Source: Acidobacteriota bacterium
GTDB lineage: Bacteria > Acidobacteriota > Terriglobia > Bryobacterales > Bryobacteraceae
Length of the DNA: 43,082 nt
Reading direction: 5' to 3'
Assembly (NCBI GenBank): GCA_016213775.1
Contig: JACQZR010000159.1
Span: forward strand, 1 to 43,082
This document shows, one piece after another, positions 25,217-35,634 of the stretch. The notes beneath the pieces were generated by a model, which did not search any database, was not told the DNA's origin, and saw only the letters and a list, made by a program, of their open reading frames with translations. Both the position numbers and the translations under genes were made by a program. Positions within the stretch are counted from its first letter, which is position 1. The number at the start of each line of letters is the position of its first letter.

Positions 25217-27907
25217 ATGGCCATGGAGTTCTTTCGCCCCAAAGCCGATAGATACGGCAGACCCTCCATGTCTGCCCCAGATCCGGACAACACGCTAAGC
25301 TGGGATCCCCGTGCCGATCCGCCGGCTCCCGACTGGACACCCCGTCAGATCGGCCCCTACCGCATCCACCGCGAACTCGGACGTGGCGGCATGGGCGTAG
25401 TCTATCAGGCCAGCCGCGCAGATAACCAGTTCCGTAAACAGGTCGCCATCAAGGTGTTGCAGGGCAGTCTCGCCAACCCCGAGATGATGAAGCGTTTCCG
25501 CCTCGAGCGCCAGGTCCTTGCCGGCCTCGAACATCCCAACATTGCCCGCCTTCTCGACGGTGGCGCAACCGAGCAGGGCGAGCCGTATTTCGTCATGGAA
25601 TACGTCAGCGGCGGCCTTCCCCTCGACCATTTCGCCGACCAGAAAGGCCTCGGCGTCCACGAGCGTCTCAAGTTGTTTCTCGATGTCTGTGCGGCAGTTC
25701 AATACGCCCACCAGCATCTGGTGGTGCATCGCGATCTCAAGCCCGGTAACATCCTCGTCAACCCCGAAGGCCATGTCAAACTCGTCGACTTCGGTATCGC
25801 AAAACCGCTGATCCCCGGCCTCAGCCACGAAGAGATCGTGCGCACGCTCACCGGAGCCCATGCTATGACTCCCGAGTTCGCCAGCCCCGAACAGATTCGT
25901 GGTGAGTCCATCGGCGTCGCCACCGACGTTTACACCCTCGGTGTGGTGCTCTATCAGATCCTCACTGGGGAATTGCCGTTTTCCAACCGCCAGGCCGGCA
26001 TCGCAACCCTCATGCGTGAGGTCTGCGAAAAGGAACCCCAGAAACCCAGCACTCGAGTTGCTTTCACCCAGTCGGACAAATGGCCCAGCGTCGGCATCAT
26101 CGATGTCGAGGGCCGCCAACGCTTAGCACGTAAACTCTCCGGAGACCTCGACAACATCGTCATGATGGCGCTCCGCAAAGAAGTCTCGCGGCGCTATGCC
26201 TCCGTTGAACAACTGGCTGAGGACATCCGTCGCGCGATGGGTGGACAGCCCGTGCAGGCCCGGCCGGCGACGCCTCTGTACATGGCCTCGAAGCTGGTGC
26301 AACGTCACCCGGGAGCCATCGCCGCCTGCGTACTGCTGATGACATCGCTGGTGGGCGGGATTATCTCCACCAGCCGCCAGGCCGCGAAGGCGGAAGCGCA
26401 GGCGCGCGAGGCTCTCATGCAGCGCACGCGTGCCGAGGAATTGGCTCAGGTCGCCTTGGCCAACCAGGTGCGAGCCGAAGAGAAGGCCGCCGAAGCTGCC
26501 CGCGCCGCCCTCGAAGCCGACCGTCAACGCCAGCGCGCCGGCCGCCGCCTGGAAGATGTTCAAAACCTCGCCGGCAAGTTCCTCTTCGAGATGGATCAGG
26601 ATATCCGCCTGTTGCCCGGGGCCACGCCCGTTCGCAAGAAACTGGTGGACAAAGCCTCGCAGTTACTCAGCCTGCTGTCCCGCGAGGAAGCACCGAGCAC
26701 CGAGGTTCTGTTGGGTCTCGCCTTGGCCTACAACTCTATCGGCGTCATCCAGCGAGCCCGCAACCTGCCGAATCTGGGGGATGCCGAAGGCGCCAAAGCC
26801 AGCTATTTGAAGGCTCTGGCCGTTGCCGATGCCTTGCGCCGCAAAGACGGCGATTCGCCTCGCTTGAACGCCGCCCGGATGAACACCTTCAACGGCCTCG
26901 GCGACGTACTCTCGCTGGAAGGGGAAAGCCGCAAGGCCGCCAGCTATTATCGCCAGGCATTGGACTTATCCCTCCGTCTGGCTGCGGACCCCAAGTATGC
27001 TCGCGACCCAATCCGTTTCTACGACAAGCTTGCCAACATGCACCTGGATCTGCGGGAGAACGCAGCGGCACTCGAAAAGTATCAGCTCGCCGCCGAATAC
27101 ACCCAGCGGAGGCTTGCGCGAAATCCGGACAGTCCAGCGGCACTGCGCGACCGCATGGTCAGCCTCAACCAGCTAGGCGCCTATCACAAGCGTATGAACA
27201 ACGCCCGCCAGGCGCTGCGTCACTTCGAACAATCTCTCGCCATCGTCGAGCGGCTTTTATCAACACCCGAAAAGGCCCGCTATCTCCGCGATTCCATGGT
27301 CGTCCATGCCCTGCTTGGCTGGTGCTGGTATCAGTTGGGATCCCGCGAAAAGGCCCTCGAAGAACACACCAGGGAAGCCGAACTGGCGACCTCCCTGTTT
27401 CAGGTGGATTCCAAAAACATACTCGCTCACCACGACCTGAGTTCCGCCTACACCCATATTGCCCGTCTGCAGCGCGAGTCCGGCAAACTCGACGACGCCC
27501 TACGCAGCAGCCGCGAGGCTCTGCGCATCGCGGAGGAGGCCTCCCGAATTGACGCCAAGTCGATTCCTTCGATCCAGCATCGAAACTCCGCCCGCTTCGA
27601 GGTCGCCCTCACCTTGGAAGCCGCGGGAGACTGGCCGGAGGCGGAAAGGATCTACTCGCAGACCGTGACGGACAACGAATCATTGCTCGCGGGCAACAAT
27701 AGCGAAGGCATTCAATCCGCACTGGCCCACGTCTACACCACAGCCGCCGACTTTCACCGGAATGCCGCTCGCCATTCCCCTGATCCCGCCACCCACCATC
27801 TCAAGGCGCGCAAGTACCTGGAGAGCGCCATCCTCATTCATCGCAAATTGAACGATGACGGCCGGCGGGACGAGGCAGCCAGAAAACTGGCTGCGCTCCT
27901 TCCTTAG
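25217..27907 (+). CDS. Membrane Ser/Thr protein kinase with TPR-type C-terminal region
   Basis: An 896-residue Hanks-type kinase. Glycine loop GRGGMGVVY (55-63), Lys79 in AIKVL, catalytic Asp173 in HRDLKPGN, and DFG at 191-193. The kinase domain ends near 340; a single membrane helix follows (about 367-384), then an Ala/Arg/Glu-rich coiled coil (385-450) and tetratricopeptide-like helical repeats to the end (AYNSIGVIQRARNLPNLGDA, then FNGLGDVLSLEGESRKAASYYRQALDL marks one repeat near 560-590). The kinase is cytoplasmic and the repeats periplasmic. An internal Met at 25268 is an alternative start. Divergent from the response regulator. Confidence 0.93.
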   Translation: MAMEFFRPKADRYGRPSMSAPDPDNTLSWDPRADPPAPDWTPRQIGPYRIHRELGRGGMGVVYQASRADNQFRKQVAIKVLQGSLANPEMMKRFRLERQVLAGLEHPNIARLLDGGATEQGEPYFVMEYVSGGLPLDHFADQKGLGVHERLKLFLDVCAAVQYAHQHLVVHRDLKPGNILVNPEGHVKLVDFGIAKPLIPGLSHEEIVRTLTGAHAMTPEFASPEQIRGESIGVATDVYTLGVVLYQILTGELPFSNRQAGIATLMREVCEKEPQKPSTRVAFTQSDKWPSVGIIDVEGRQRLARKLSGDLDNIVMMALRKEVSRRYASVEQLAEDIRRAMGGQPVQARPATPLYMASKLVQRHPGAIAACVLLMTSLVGGIISTSRQAAKAEAQAREALMQRTRAEELAQVALANQVRAEEKAAEAARAALEADRQRQRAGRRLEDVQNLAGKFLFEMDQDIRLLPGATPVRKKLVDKASQLLSLLSREEAPSTEVLLGLALAYNSIGVIQRARNLPNLGDAEGAKASYLKALAVADALRRKDGDSPRLNAARMNTFNGLGDVLSLEGESRKAASYYRQALDLSLRLAADPKYARDPIRFYDKLANMHLDLRENAAALEKYQLAAEYTQRRLARNPDSPAALRDRMVSLNQLGAYHKRMNNARQALRHFEQSLAIVERLLSTPEKARYLRDSMVVHALLGWCWYQLGSREKALEEHTREAELATSLFQVDSKNILAHHDLSSAYTHIARLQRESGKLDDALRSSREALRIAEEASRIDAKSIPSIQHRNSARFEVALTLEAAGDWPEAERIYSQTVTDNESLLAGNNSEGIQSALAHVYTTAADFHRNAARHSPDPATHHLKARKYLESAILIHRKLNDDGRRDEAARKLAALLP

Positions 27908-27909
27908 CC

Positions 27910-28135
27910 GATCCCGCGCAGATTGTGGAGTTGAACCGGCACCTGAAAGGATGGGAGAACTACTTCAAACTCGGCTATCCGGCGGCGGCGTTTCGCGACA
28001 TCAATTCGTATGTTCATAGCCGCCTCAAGCAACATCTGAGGCGGCGCAGCCAGCGTCTACCGACCGCCGCAGGGGGAGAGCGGGTCGCACTCCAGTGTCG
28101 CCCTCTCTCCTACATCTACCGTGAAACCTCCTGCC
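27910..28135 (+). pseudogene. Group II intron maturase, C-terminal fossil
   Basis: Directly after the kinase stop, in another frame, sequence reads VELNRHLKGWENYFKLG, FRDINSYVHSRLKQHL and RRRSQR, the maturase-specific (domain X) pattern of group II intron reverse transcriptases. A one-base shift near 28060 then gives VYRPPQGES, the usual following motif. The reverse transcriptase part is absent and no intron RNA domains V/VI were recognised. It is a remnant of about 60 codons. An imperfect inverted repeat at 28075-28110 could act as a terminator for the kinase gene. Confidence 0.75.
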
Positions 28136-31100
28136 CTACGGGTTGACAGCGATGGTAGTGACGATAGGCGCGGTTACGCTGGAAGCATCGAAGTTGCAGG
28201 CGGTGCTATTCACCGTACAGGCAACGCGAACCGCCGGATCCGGGGCAACCGCATCCGGGATCTTCACATCCACCTGGTAGACGCCCACCAGTCCCGGTGC
28301 AACACCGACGTAGGTTATGTTGCTGCTGGGGACGATGCCTGCTCCCATCAACAGATCGAACCTGCCGGTCACGGGAATCTTGTCCGTGGCCGGGCTTCCG
28401 TCTGGAGGACCACCCGGAACCACCCCAAGCCCGACCATGAATAGCGAAATAACTTCGCCGCGTTTGGCGCGATCATTCGGACCGTTTACCGTGCCGCTGG
28501 CGTTCGTGGCCTGGATCTGCCCTTGACCAGAACCGCTGGTTGTGAGGAAGGCGGGAGCCAGAGCGGTGAGAGCGATCGAACTTGCGCCAACCACCTGGCC
28601 GGTCGATTTCCGCGTAAGCACGAGCGGCAGAGGTTGCGATGTCGGCAGGCTGGAGGGGATCACGAAAGCGATCTCGTTGGGCGCTACCGAATCGAGCGGA
28701 GCCGGTATCTCGTTCACCAGCAATTCCAGATCCCCAAGAACCGTCGGCCATGGCGGAGTCCCGGGAACGTCCTTCGAACTCACTGTCTCCGTCCCGAAGT
28801 TGGAGGCGCTCGACACCGGGCGCAGTTTCGCCAGAGTGCCTGGCGCATATCGCCGGAACTGGTTACCGGCATTCACAACACTCAACCCCGGGTAATACAC
28901 AGCGACACGGTTGGCTCCGTCGGTGACAAAAAGTGCGCCGTTGTTATCCAGCGTCACACCTATCGCCCGTGCCTGCGGTTGGAGCAGTGCAGTCGGCGCC
29001 ATCGGTATTGCATAGTTCGGCCGCAAGTCTCCGAGCAGCGCCAGTTCCAGGAATCGCGGATACCGGCGTGCCCACCCCCCTCGCGTGTCGGCTGCCCAGA
29101 TTTCTCCAGTCTGAGGGCTCACATAGACGGAATACGGAATGCCCACCCCGGGCAACGAGAATGCCGCCGCAGTGTCCGGCTCGGCGAAGATAATGGTATC
29201 GAAGACGAGCACCCGGTCGTTGCCGGTATCGGCCACATAAAGCCTGTCGTCAGTATCCATAGCCACGCCATGCGGTACGAACATACGGTTCAACTGCGTA
29301 CCAGGCAGTATGGTGGAGAAGTCAGGCTGCCCGAATACTCTCTCGGCTGCCTGGCCGTTGCTAAAATCGCTCCCCGCCGGTTTGCGGAAGAAAAGCACCC
29401 GATTATGGGCGGAGTCGCACACCACTATGTGCCCTTCCACCGAAAACGCGATGGCCTGCGGCCGGGACATTGTCCGTGCAGTCGCGTCGCTGGATTTCTG
29501 ATAAAAGTCCGGCTGGCCCAATACCAGATCCGGTGTAACAGAGTCCTGGATCTGCAACTGATCGAATGGGCGCGGAAAGCGGAGAACACGGCCGTTGCCG
29601 CTGTCCGCCACGTAGAGATTCCCTGCCGCGTCGATCGCCATGCCTGTGGGTCTGTACAGACCGCTATCGGTCAACTGGTTGCTATCATTGGTTGGGCTGT
29701 TGATGAGGTTGCGCTGGTAATCCCGTTGTCCTATCACTAAGTCTGCCCGGTCACCAGGACGGATTTTGCGAGCATCGGCGAAACCGAGAATGCGGTTGTT
29801 GTAGGTGTCGGAAACATACATCCGTGGAGGATTCGACTGATTGTCCACCACGACCGTACCCCCTTCGGTGGAATCATCCCAAAGGAAGAACTCCCGTCCA
29901 TCGATATAGTTGGGAGCCGACTGGAAGAACTCGCCCTGCCCTAACACCCGCACCGCATTGACAAGAGTCCCACTTTGCAGCGGGAAATCCAGAACACGGT
30001 TGTTCCCCGCGTCGGCAATAAACACATTCACCGAACTCGAGGTCTGGTAGACCGCTGCGCCAAGCGGGAAACTGAAGCCTGTTTGGCCGGGTTCTCCCCC
30101 GCCTCTATTGATCTTGGCGCTTACCATATCCACCTGCCCAATCACCGCACGCGCTGGTGGGCTGAAGGTGCTGCTTTCAACAGGCCACAATTCGTACGGA
30201 TCGTAGCGCAGGATGCGGTGGGACGGAGTGTCGATGACAAATGGAATGCCGCTGATGATGAAAATGCCCTCGGGCGGCCCTTGCCCCGCTCTTCCGAGAT
30301 TCGTCTCGTTGATTTCCGGCGGCGCCGGACCCGAAGCCGGAAGCAGAACGCCCATGATCCGGTCGGCCTGTGCTCCCGTTACAGGTCGTGCGTACACCAG
30401 CACACGATTCCCCGCATCGCATACATAGAGCCGCCCGGAACTGTCGAGGGCAAGCCCTGAAGGTTGGGTGATGGCGCCCTTGTTGATGCGGTCGCGCTGG
30501 TTCGGGGCGTTGGTGGTAAAGCCGAACTGGCCGATCACCGTGTCCGCGGAGGGGTGATTATTGTTGGCGCGCAGAGACGCTGCTGGATATCGCAAAACTC
30601 GATTATTGCCAGCATCAGAAAACCACAGGTTGCCGGTGCCGTCGAAAATCATCCCTGTGGGGAATGGGGTGTTGCCGGACAGGAGAAGGAGCGATTGCGC
30701 CGAAGGAGTCGTGCTGCCATTATTCGGCAGATTGGAATTCTGATCCGGTTGTCCGATGATCAGATCCGGTATTCTCAAGTCCTCCATCTGCGAAAAGGGT
30801 TTCGCATACCGTAAGATACGATTGTTGCCAGAGTCGGCAACGTAAAGGTTGCCCTCACCATCCACTGCAATCGACGTCGGCCACCGCAGACCGGCTTGCA
30901 GGGTTGTCCCGGGACCGGCGGGAAGCGTTGTATAGAAGTCGCGCTGTCCAACGACAATATCCGCAGGATCGCCGTTGGCAAAGCCCGTCAGATTCCTCCA
31001 ACCAAGAACGCGATTGTTGCCGAAATCGGCGACATACAAAATGGGCGGCGAACTTGCCGTGTCGATGGCAATTGCCCAGGGCCTGTAGAGGTCTCTGGCC

Positions 31101-31330
31101 TCAACCAGGTTGGGTGAGGTAGTCGCAACCGCCAGTTGCCTTTGCCCGAGGATTCGAGTGGGCTGGAAATTGAGGGCAATCTGCGCGCTGGCGCCTGGCG
31201 CCAACCACATCAAAAGGCTAGGGATAAGGGCAAAGTGCCGCACGGCATAGAATTTCAGTGGGTTCCTCTTGTGTTGCATGGAAAGTTCTCGAGCGGGGTG
31301 ACGGACGCAGGTGGATTCCCCAGTTTTCAC
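28136..31330 (-). CDS. Secreted NHL-repeat protein with Solibacter-type C-terminal domain
   Basis: A 1064-residue extracellular protein. The GTG start at 31330 has a strong ribosome site (GGAGGAG, eight bases upstream); an ATG at 31279 would give a shorter leader. The signal segment is at about 33-49 (FALIPSLLMWLAPGASAQ). Residues 55-860 are NHL-type repeats with the recurring pattern L-Y-V-A-D-S/T-G-N-N/D-R-V/I-L, alternating with D-x-V-I-G-Q blocks. The last 190 residues form the C-terminal domain named for Solibacter paralogues (APAFLTTSGSGQGQIQATNA and GEVISLFMVGLGVV). Likely adhesive or ligand-binding; no catalytic site seen. Its leader contains a palindrome. Confidence 0.93.
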   Translation of the reverse strand: MKTGESTCVRHPARELSMQHKRNPLKFYAVRHFALIPSLLMWLAPGASAQIALNFQPTRILGQRQLAVATTSPNLVEARDLYRPWAIAIDTASSPPILYVADFGNNRVLGWRNLTGFANGDPADIVVGQRDFYTTLPAGPGTTLQAGLRWPTSIAVDGEGNLYVADSGNNRILRYAKPFSQMEDLRIPDLIIGQPDQNSNLPNNGSTTPSAQSLLLLSGNTPFPTGMIFDGTGNLWFSDAGNNRVLRYPAASLRANNNHPSADTVIGQFGFTTNAPNQRDRINKGAITQPSGLALDSSGRLYVCDAGNRVLVYARPVTGAQADRIMGVLLPASGPAPPEINETNLGRAGQGPPEGIFIISGIPFVIDTPSHRILRYDPYELWPVESSTFSPPARAVIGQVDMVSAKINRGGGEPGQTGFSFPLGAAVYQTSSSVNVFIADAGNNRVLDFPLQSGTLVNAVRVLGQGEFFQSAPNYIDGREFFLWDDSTEGGTVVVDNQSNPPRMYVSDTYNNRILGFADARKIRPGDRADLVIGQRDYQRNLINSPTNDSNQLTDSGLYRPTGMAIDAAGNLYVADSGNGRVLRFPRPFDQLQIQDSVTPDLVLGQPDFYQKSSDATARTMSRPQAIAFSVEGHIVVCDSAHNRVLFFRKPAGSDFSNGQAAERVFGQPDFSTILPGTQLNRMFVPHGVAMDTDDRLYVADTGNDRVLVFDTIIFAEPDTAAAFSLPGVGIPYSVYVSPQTGEIWAADTRGGWARRYPRFLELALLGDLRPNYAIPMAPTALLQPQARAIGVTLDNNGALFVTDGANRVAVYYPGLSVVNAGNQFRRYAPGTLAKLRPVSSASNFGTETVSSKDVPGTPPWPTVLGDLELLVNEIPAPLDSVAPNEIAFVIPSSLPTSQPLPLVLTRKSTGQVVGASSIALTALAPAFLTTSGSGQGQIQATNASGTVNGPNDRAKRGEVISLFMVGLGVVPGGPPDGSPATDKIPVTGRFDLLMGAGIVPSSNITYVGVAPGLVGVYQVDVKIPDAVAPDPAVRVACTVNSTACNFDASSVTAPIVTTIAVNP

Positions 31331-31347
31331 TATATCATCTCCTCCGT

Positions 31348-31374
31348 GGGACCGTAAATATTACCAACGGTCCC
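31348..31374 (-). promoter_or_regulatory. Palindrome in the 5' leader of the NHL-repeat gene
   Basis: A perfect 8-bp inverted repeat, GGGACCGT and ACGGTCCC, with an 11-base AT-rich centre, ends three to five bases before the GGAGGAG ribosome site. It could be an operator or an RNA hairpin affecting translation. No regulator is assigned. Confidence 0.5.
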
Positions 31375-31603
31375 TTACTGTAGTTTCGTAACCATTACAA
31401 CCCTTCCGGAATCTGCGTTCCGGTTTGGGCTCTAAGAATGCACATGTTTAAACACGCCTGTTGTTGAATTCGATGCAGCCTCAAGTTGTGCCAAAACGAC
31501 ACGCTTCCGGGTCTGCCTGCCTGCTCTGTGAAGGATGCGATCCCTCCCTAAATCGTTGCCATACCGTCCCATCGGCGGAAACGGCTCCGGCTCTTAGCTT
31601 GGA

Positions 31604-33034
31604 TCAGAGCAACTTGCGTACCAATTGGCCCCCGACATCGGTCAGCCGGAAGTCACGGCCCTGAAAACGGAACGTCAGCTTCAGGTGGTCGATTCCCATC
31701 TGGTGCAGCATCGTCGCATGCAAATCATGGACATGCACTTGGTCCTCCACCGCGTAGAAACCAACATCGTCGGTCTCGCCGATGGTCTGGCCCCCTCTGA
31801 TCCCCCCGCCTGCCAGCCAGGTGGAATACGCATCAATATGATGATTGCGCCCGATGGCCTGTCCCTCTTCGCCGTCGCTCAGTGGTGTGCGGCCAAACTC
31901 GCCGCCCCACACCACCATCGTCTGATCGAGCAACCCTCGCCGTTTCAGATCCTTCACTAACGCCGCCGAAGGCCCGTCCACTTCGCCACATACCTTGCTC
32001 ATGCCGTTCCTGATGTTGGAATGATGGTCCCAATCGGTATGGTAAACCTGGACGCACCGGACACCTCGCTCCACCAACCTACGCGCCAATAAACAGTTGT
32101 TGGCAAATGAGTTCTTCCCCGGCTGGGCCCCATACAACTCCAGCGTTTCCTTCGACTCGCCCTCCAGATTCATCAACTCCGGACCGCTGGTCTGCATCCG
32201 GAAAGCCGTCTCATACGCAGCGATGCGCGTGGCAATCTCGTCGTCCCCGCTGGCCTCGTATCGCAATTCGTTCATCCCGCGGATGGCATCCAGCGCCCGC
32301 TGCTGCCGCACCGCAGTCACCCCCGGCTGGCTGGCCAGGTTGAACACCGGCTCGCTGCCTTGCAGAAACGGCACCCCCTGATACGCGCTCGGCAGGAATC
32401 CGGAACCCCAAATCAGGGGCCCGTTGCGCGGCCCCCGAGGACCACTTTGCAGCGCCACAAACCCCGGCAGGTTTTCCGATTCGGAACCGAGTCCATAAGT
32501 GAACCACGCCCCCATGCTCGGCCGTCCCGGCACGATCGACCCGGTATGGGCAAACACCTTCGCCGGCGCATGGTTGAAATTCTCGGTCTTCATCGTGTTG
32601 ATCACCGCGATATCGTCCGCAATCCCGGCCGTGTGCGGCAGAAGCTCGGAGATCCAGGTTCCTGCCTGCCCATGCCGGGCAAACTGCCAAGGCGAGGCGA
32701 GCATCTTCTGTTGGGCCATGCGCTCCATGAACGCGAATCGCTTGCCCTTCATGAACGATTCCGGTGGTTTCTGCCCGTTCAACTCACGCAACTTCGGCTT
32801 GTAGGCGAACATGTCCAAATGGCTCGGACCGCCGGCCATGAACAGGTAAATGATGCTGCGGGCCTTGGCCGCAAACTGCGGCGGCTTGGGCGCCATCGGA
32901 TTCTTCGTGCTCGAAGCCGCCGGGAGCGACCGCGCCAGCAGCGAACCGAGCACTATACGCCCGAGTCCCACACCACAATCCTGGAAGAAGTGGCGGCGCG
33001 TACGGCGGAGCGTTTCAAGGTCGTCGTGCTGCAT
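31604..33034 (-). CDS. DUF1501 protein (sulfatase-like fold), Tat-exported
   Basis: A 476-residue DUF1501 protein. The ATG at 33034 has GAGGG about nine bases upstream; an earlier in-frame Met at 33061 overlaps the preceding gene. The N-terminus has a twin-arginine-like leader (RRTRRHFFQDCGVGLG). Landmarks: IYLFMAGGPSHLDMF, KTENFNHAPAKVFAHTGS, VQVYHTDWDHHSNI and VVWGGEFGRTPLSDGEEG, the histidines and acids of the alkaline phosphatase-like fold. It follows the DUF1549/DUF1553 gene by four bases, the standard pairing in Planctomycetes and Bryobacterales. Function of the pair is not established. Confidence 0.92.
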   Translation of the reverse strand: MQHDDLETLRRTRRHFFQDCGVGLGRIVLGSLLARSLPAASSTKNPMAPKPPQFAAKARSIIYLFMAGGPSHLDMFAYKPKLRELNGQKPPESFMKGKRFAFMERMAQQKMLASPWQFARHGQAGTWISELLPHTAGIADDIAVINTMKTENFNHAPAKVFAHTGSIVPGRPSMGAWFTYGLGSESENLPGFVALQSGPRGPRNGPLIWGSGFLPSAYQGVPFLQGSEPVFNLASQPGVTAVRQQRALDAIRGMNELRYEASGDDEIATRIAAYETAFRMQTSGPELMNLEGESKETLELYGAQPGKNSFANNCLLARRLVERGVRCVQVYHTDWDHHSNIRNGMSKVCGEVDGPSAALVKDLKRRGLLDQTMVVWGGEFGRTPLSDGEEGQAIGRNHHIDAYSTWLAGGGIRGGQTIGETDDVGFYAVEDQVHVHDLHATMLHQMGIDHLKLTFRFQGRDFRLTDVGGQLVRKLL

Positions 33035-33038
33035 CTCG

Positions 33039-35399
<2,361 letters not shown>

Positions 35400-35634
35400 A
35401 TCACTTTGCGATTGCGATGCGAGTTTGGCGCTCCGTTGCGGCGCCGCGCGCGTCAGCAAGCGGTCGGGCGTTAAACCGCAACAGGCTAACATCCGCAAGT
35501 TGGTACTCAGACCGTTCGCTGCAATGCGTAGCGACTGGCGCAACTTCAATCCCAACTCGAGTCCGCAGGCTGCGGTGGGCATTTTGGTAAAACACTGGAG
35601 GCGGCCAGGCTGGAAGTTATCGTCGCGTGAGGCG

